Program-made: the position numbers and the translations under genes | Notes under the pieces: generated by a model | Told to the model about the DNA's origin: nothing | The model's database searches: none | What the model saw: the letters and a program-made list of their open reading frames with translations, nothing else | Part shown: one piece after another, positions 61,393 through 64,000 of the stretch | Layout of the letters: the number at the start of each line of letters is the position of its first letter | How positions within the stretch are numbered: the first letter of the stretch is position 1 | Origin: Candidatus Bathycorpusculum hydrogenotrophicum | Lineage (GTDB): Archaea; Thermoproteota; Bathyarchaeia; Bathyarchaeales; Bathycorpusculaceae | Reading direction: 5' to 3' | NCBI GenBank assembly: GCA_009783705.1 | Contig: WRCX01000003.1 | Location: 1-64,000, forward strand | DNA length: 64,000 nucleotides

Positions 61393-61554
61393 AACTCAAT
61401 AATAATTAAACTAAACTTCTGCACTCAATTCAAAAGATCGCCATACCCAACAAATCAACAAACAGCAGATAGACGCCAAGAGATGTGTGTCTTGCTTGCT
61501 GTTGTGCACAAGAAAGATATTTACTTCAATACACCTTGTCTTTTGTGATGTTTT

Positions 61555-61764
61555 ATGGTTGATTTCTATTTTTATAAAGGGTGCTATAGAGTCAAGGTTT
61601 TAACCAAAAGTGCAGGTTACTGGATAGTTGAAGCCCAAGAAGACTTTGAAGATCAACTCAACGGAGAGAAAGTAGAGGTTAAAACTGGTGAACAACGTAT
61701 TGTACCCCTAAGTGAACTGTATAAAAAACGGCAGGTCTCCACCGGTACCAAAGTGTGCGTATAA
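61555..61764 (+). CDS. Small beta-rich archaeal protein, unknown
   Basis: The 69-residue product (FYFYKGCYRVKVLTKSAGYW, then IVEAQEDFEDQLNG) has alternating strands and a conserved-looking V.TGEQRIVPLSELYK turn, suggesting a small SH3-like barrel. No membrane segment. Starts at ATG 61555. I do not recognise a named family. Confidence 0.6.
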   Translation: MVDFYFYKGCYRVKVLTKSAGYWIVEAQEDFEDQLNGEKVEVKTGEQRIVPLSELYKKRQVSTGTKVCV

Positions 61765-61831
61765 CGGGTAACAAAAAGGTTGGCTATGTGTAAGGCTATA
61801 AATACAGACCGAGAAGCGGCACAAGATTGTT

Positions 61832-63511
61832 TTAGAGGTAGGCGTCGGTTACGTATCTGCGCATCATACGGTGACTGTTGAAGTAATAAGCGATTTTTCC
61901 GATAGAGTTTTTCATGAGTTGGATCCATTCGTCTCGGTGGTTGTAAAATGTTGGAAGGATTATGTATTCGAGTTTGTTGTAGAGGTCCTCTATTTCTTTA
62001 GTAAAGCATGCCGAATCATCAATGGTTTCTTTTGGGTGGGGTCCAATGGCCCAGCCGGTGAGGTTTTCTATCCAGCCCTCGATCCACCAGCCGTCAAGTA
62101 CGCTAAAGTTCATCACACCGTTGTGGGCGGCTTTCATGCCGCTTGTTCCAGAGGCCTCCATGGGTCGCAGGGGGGTATTGAGCCAAACATCAACGCCTCC
62201 AATCATCTTGGCGGCGATGTCCATGTCATAGTTTTCTATGTAGGCAATGTTTAGGTCGATTTTGAGTTGTTGGGTATAGTTGTAGATTTGTTCGATGATG
62301 TGTTTGCCGCCTTCATCGCGTGGATGGGCTTTGCCTGCAAATATAGCTTGGAATTTGTTTGTTTTGTTGATGGTTCTTAGGCGGTCAAGGTTTGTGAAGA
62401 GCAGGGTTGCGCGTTTGTATTCGGTTGCTCTGCGTGCAAAGCCCAGTGTGAATACTTCGGGGTCTAGGTGAGTGTTTGAGGTTTGGTTTGTGAAGTCGAT
62501 TAAGGTTTGTTTTTGTTGTTGGTGGGCTTGCCAGATCTCGCCATCTGGGATGAGATCAACTTTTGCTAAAAGTTCGGGTTCGATGGCCCATCCGGGGAGG
62601 TATTTGTCGTAGAGTTTTCGGTATTGTTCGCCTGTCCAGGTGTAGGAGTGGACTCCGTTGGTTATGGCGTGAATTTCATATCCGGTGAACATTTTGCTTG
62701 AGATTTCTTGGTGGCGTTTGGCGCCGCCGTTTATATAGTTGCTAAGGTTGAGTGCGAGGCGTGTCATGTTGAGGCGTTCTTGTCCGCCGTATTTTTTTAG
62801 AAGGGCAAGATCGATTGTGGGTAGTGTGTCTTGGATTAGTTCATAGTTGAAGCGGTCATGTCCTGCTTCGACGGGGGTGTGGGTTGTGAAAATGCAGAGT
62901 TCTTTGACTTTTTCTGCGTCTTGGTTGTGTTTGTGCATTAGTTCTACGGCTAAAAAGCTTGAGTGGCCCTCGTTCATGTGGTATTTGCGGATTTGAAAGC
63001 CCAGCGAATCAAGCATGCGGACTCCGCCAAAGCCCAAGACTGCTTCTTGTTTGAGGCGGTATCGTTCGTCTCCGCCGTAGAGATAAAAAGATATTTCTCT
63101 ATCAGCTTGGTTGTTGGTATCAAAATCGGTGTCTAAAAACAGCACGGGGACTGCTCCACCAGTGATGCTTTGGCAGACATAGAGCCAAGCGTGCACTTTA
63201 ACGGTGCGTCCCTCAATTTGTATGTTGACTTCATTTGGCAGAAGGGTTAAGAGTTTTTCTGGATTCCACACGTTGGGTTGTTCGGTTTGTCTGCCGGTGG
63301 AGTCAAGTTTTTGTTTGAAATAGTTATATTTACTAATCAGGGTGACTGCGACAAGGGGCAGTTTAAGATCAGCACTGGAACGGATGGCATCGCCTGCTAG
63401 GGTACCTAAGCCGCCAGCGTATGTTGGGATTTGACTATTTAGACCTATCTCCATTGAAAAGTAGGCAATTTTTTGTCCTTTGAGGACCCCTTGCAACTCG
63501 TTGGTTTGCAT
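61832..63511 (-). CDS. glgP: Alpha-glucan phosphorylase
   Basis: The 559-residue product has the short archaeal/Thermotoga-type phosphorylase layout: FSMEIGLNSQIPTYAGGLGT at the N-terminus, KYHMNEGHSSFL, TTHTPVEAGHDRF, FARRATEYKRATL, and the pyridoxal-phosphate Lys region EASGTSGMKAAHNG near residue 460. It releases glucose 1-phosphate from glycogen, starch or maltodextrin in the cytosol. About 250 residues shorter than E. coli GlgP, normal for this subgroup. With phosphofructokinase it suggests glucan catabolism. Confidence 0.95.
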   Translation of the reverse strand: MQTNELQGVLKGQKIAYFSMEIGLNSQIPTYAGGLGTLAGDAIRSSADLKLPLVAVTLISKYNYFKQKLDSTGRQTEQPNVWNPEKLLTLLPNEVNIQIEGRTVKVHAWLYVCQSITGGAVPVLFLDTDFDTNNQADREISFYLYGGDERYRLKQEAVLGFGGVRMLDSLGFQIRKYHMNEGHSSFLAVELMHKHNQDAEKVKELCIFTTHTPVEAGHDRFNYELIQDTLPTIDLALLKKYGGQERLNMTRLALNLSNYINGGAKRHQEISSKMFTGYEIHAITNGVHSYTWTGEQYRKLYDKYLPGWAIEPELLAKVDLIPDGEIWQAHQQQKQTLIDFTNQTSNTHLDPEVFTLGFARRATEYKRATLLFTNLDRLRTINKTNKFQAIFAGKAHPRDEGGKHIIEQIYNYTQQLKIDLNIAYIENYDMDIAAKMIGGVDVWLNTPLRPMEASGTSGMKAAHNGVMNFSVLDGWWIEGWIENLTGWAIGPHPKETIDDSACFTKEIEDLYNKLEYIILPTFYNHRDEWIQLMKNSIGKIAYYFNSHRMMRRYVTDAYL

Positions 63512-63629
63512 ATTCCCATCCGTGACTAATTAGTTATCAGCTAAGCGTATCTTGCAGTAACTTGACTTTAATATCATTTTGCATACTACCCGCAATACTT
63601 GGAACACTTTACAGGATTCAAAGTGGAAG

Positions 63630-64000
63630 TTAGGAAGATGGAGGAGGACGGGTGCCCAGCGTTAGAGGGATCTTTAGGGTTTCTGTGCCGCGTACAACGA
63701 GCAGATCTATGGTTTGGCCTGGCAGGGTATTTTCTTCGAGGTAGCTGGCTAGATCATCGTTGTTCTTAATTATTTGATCATTCATACCGATGATAATGTC
63801 GTTTACTTTTAGTTTGCCATCACAGGGTCCGTCTCGAACAATTGAAACGATTTTCCAACCATAGGTTACCGATACTCCTGTTTGGGTTGCTATAGCATAG
63901 TTCATGTCACCGCCAGTGACTCCTAGATAGGAGTGCCCGTGGTAGGACCCGGTTTGGATAAGATCTGCGATTTCGCGCAAAATAGTGTTTGAGGGAATAG
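63630..64000 (-). CDS. HtrA/Deg-like serine protease, C-terminal part (cut by window edge)
   Basis: The minus-strand frame enters from the right edge with IPSNTILREI, the sequence that follows the protease domain in HtrA proteins, then a PDZ domain (SYLGVTGG, then GWKIVSIVRDGPCDGKLKVN, DIIIGMNDQIIKNNDDLASYL). It ends at about 63630. The catalytic triad lies outside the window. Membrane-associated or external quality-control protease is the usual role. Confidence 0.85.
   Translation of the reverse strand, partial: IPSNTILREIADLIQTGSYHGHSYLGVTGGDMNYAIATQTGVSVTYGWKIVSIVRDGPCDGKLKVNDIIIGMNDQIIKNNDDLASYLEENTLPGQTIDLLVVRGTETLKIPLTLGTRPPPSS

Overview
The window reads as an archaeal chromosome carrying two large integrated bacterial-type mobilizable elements. 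Archaeal signs are a tRNA-Tyr with C1-G72, A73 and two introns, TATA boxes about 27 bases upstream of start codons (leaderless genes), DUF996 membrane proteins, a PRC-barrel protein, a single C2H2 zinc-finger microprotein, a DUF59 protein and an archaeal-style kinase. Together with the family of GGGVYN-repeat surface proteins, this fits an uncultured gut-type lineage such as Bathyarchaeia; the lineage is a guess from gene content.

Layout. 1-9254: host genes (surface proteins including a kelch protein, PRC-barrel, HIT, DUF59, a two-gene ABC-2 exporter on the minus strand, a frameshifted YdeI-like gene, a second ABC exporter). 9381-45055: one host surface-protein gene, transcribed leftward, cut into three pieces by two elements: element A (about 10541-26704, 16.2 kb) and element B (about 26803-44863, 18.1 kb). 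Joining the three pieces at the crossover points restores an uninterrupted 483-residue frame that is collinear with the neighbouring intact paralogue at 45439-46869. 47167-64000: host genes again (zinc finger, PEBP, ABC exporter, DUF996, tRNA-Tyr, phosphofructokinase, a 1562-residue surface protein, a protein kinase, alpha-glucan phosphorylase, an HtrA-like protease).

The two elements share a backbone: a hairpin, a leader ORF, a MOBQ relaxase, a VirD4/TraG-type coupling protein, a small coiled-coil protein, an inverted TnpX-like serine recombinase, small SHOCT-like ORFs, cargo, and at the extreme right end a large serine recombinase that overlaps the attachment site. No VirB4 or other mating-pore gene is visible, so they look mobilizable rather than self-transmissible. 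Cargo includes a PIN toxin-antitoxin pair, a methyltransferase, an unrecognised four-gene cluster (20757-23836), archaeal-type membrane and secreted proteins, an ECF-type S component and a P-loop kinase cassette.

The most striking structure is the junction logic. In the integrated state each terminal recombinase gets its stop codon from host DNA at the crossover. If the element is circularised in silico, the recombinase frame stays open across attP for 33 (A) or 55 (B) more codons, ends in a conserved Asn-Ile-x-Ile-Glu-x-Tyr-Ile-Gly-Ala/Val tail, and stops exactly at the first loop bases of a conserved terminator-like hairpin. The next ORF starts in that same loop and runs, through an IncQ-like oriT, to a TAACG stop/start overlap with the relaxase. 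This suggests that excision switches on a recombinase-leader-relaxase operon and restores the host surface gene, while integration truncates the recombinase and leaves the hairpin free to terminate. The sequence relations are direct observations; the regulatory model is inference.
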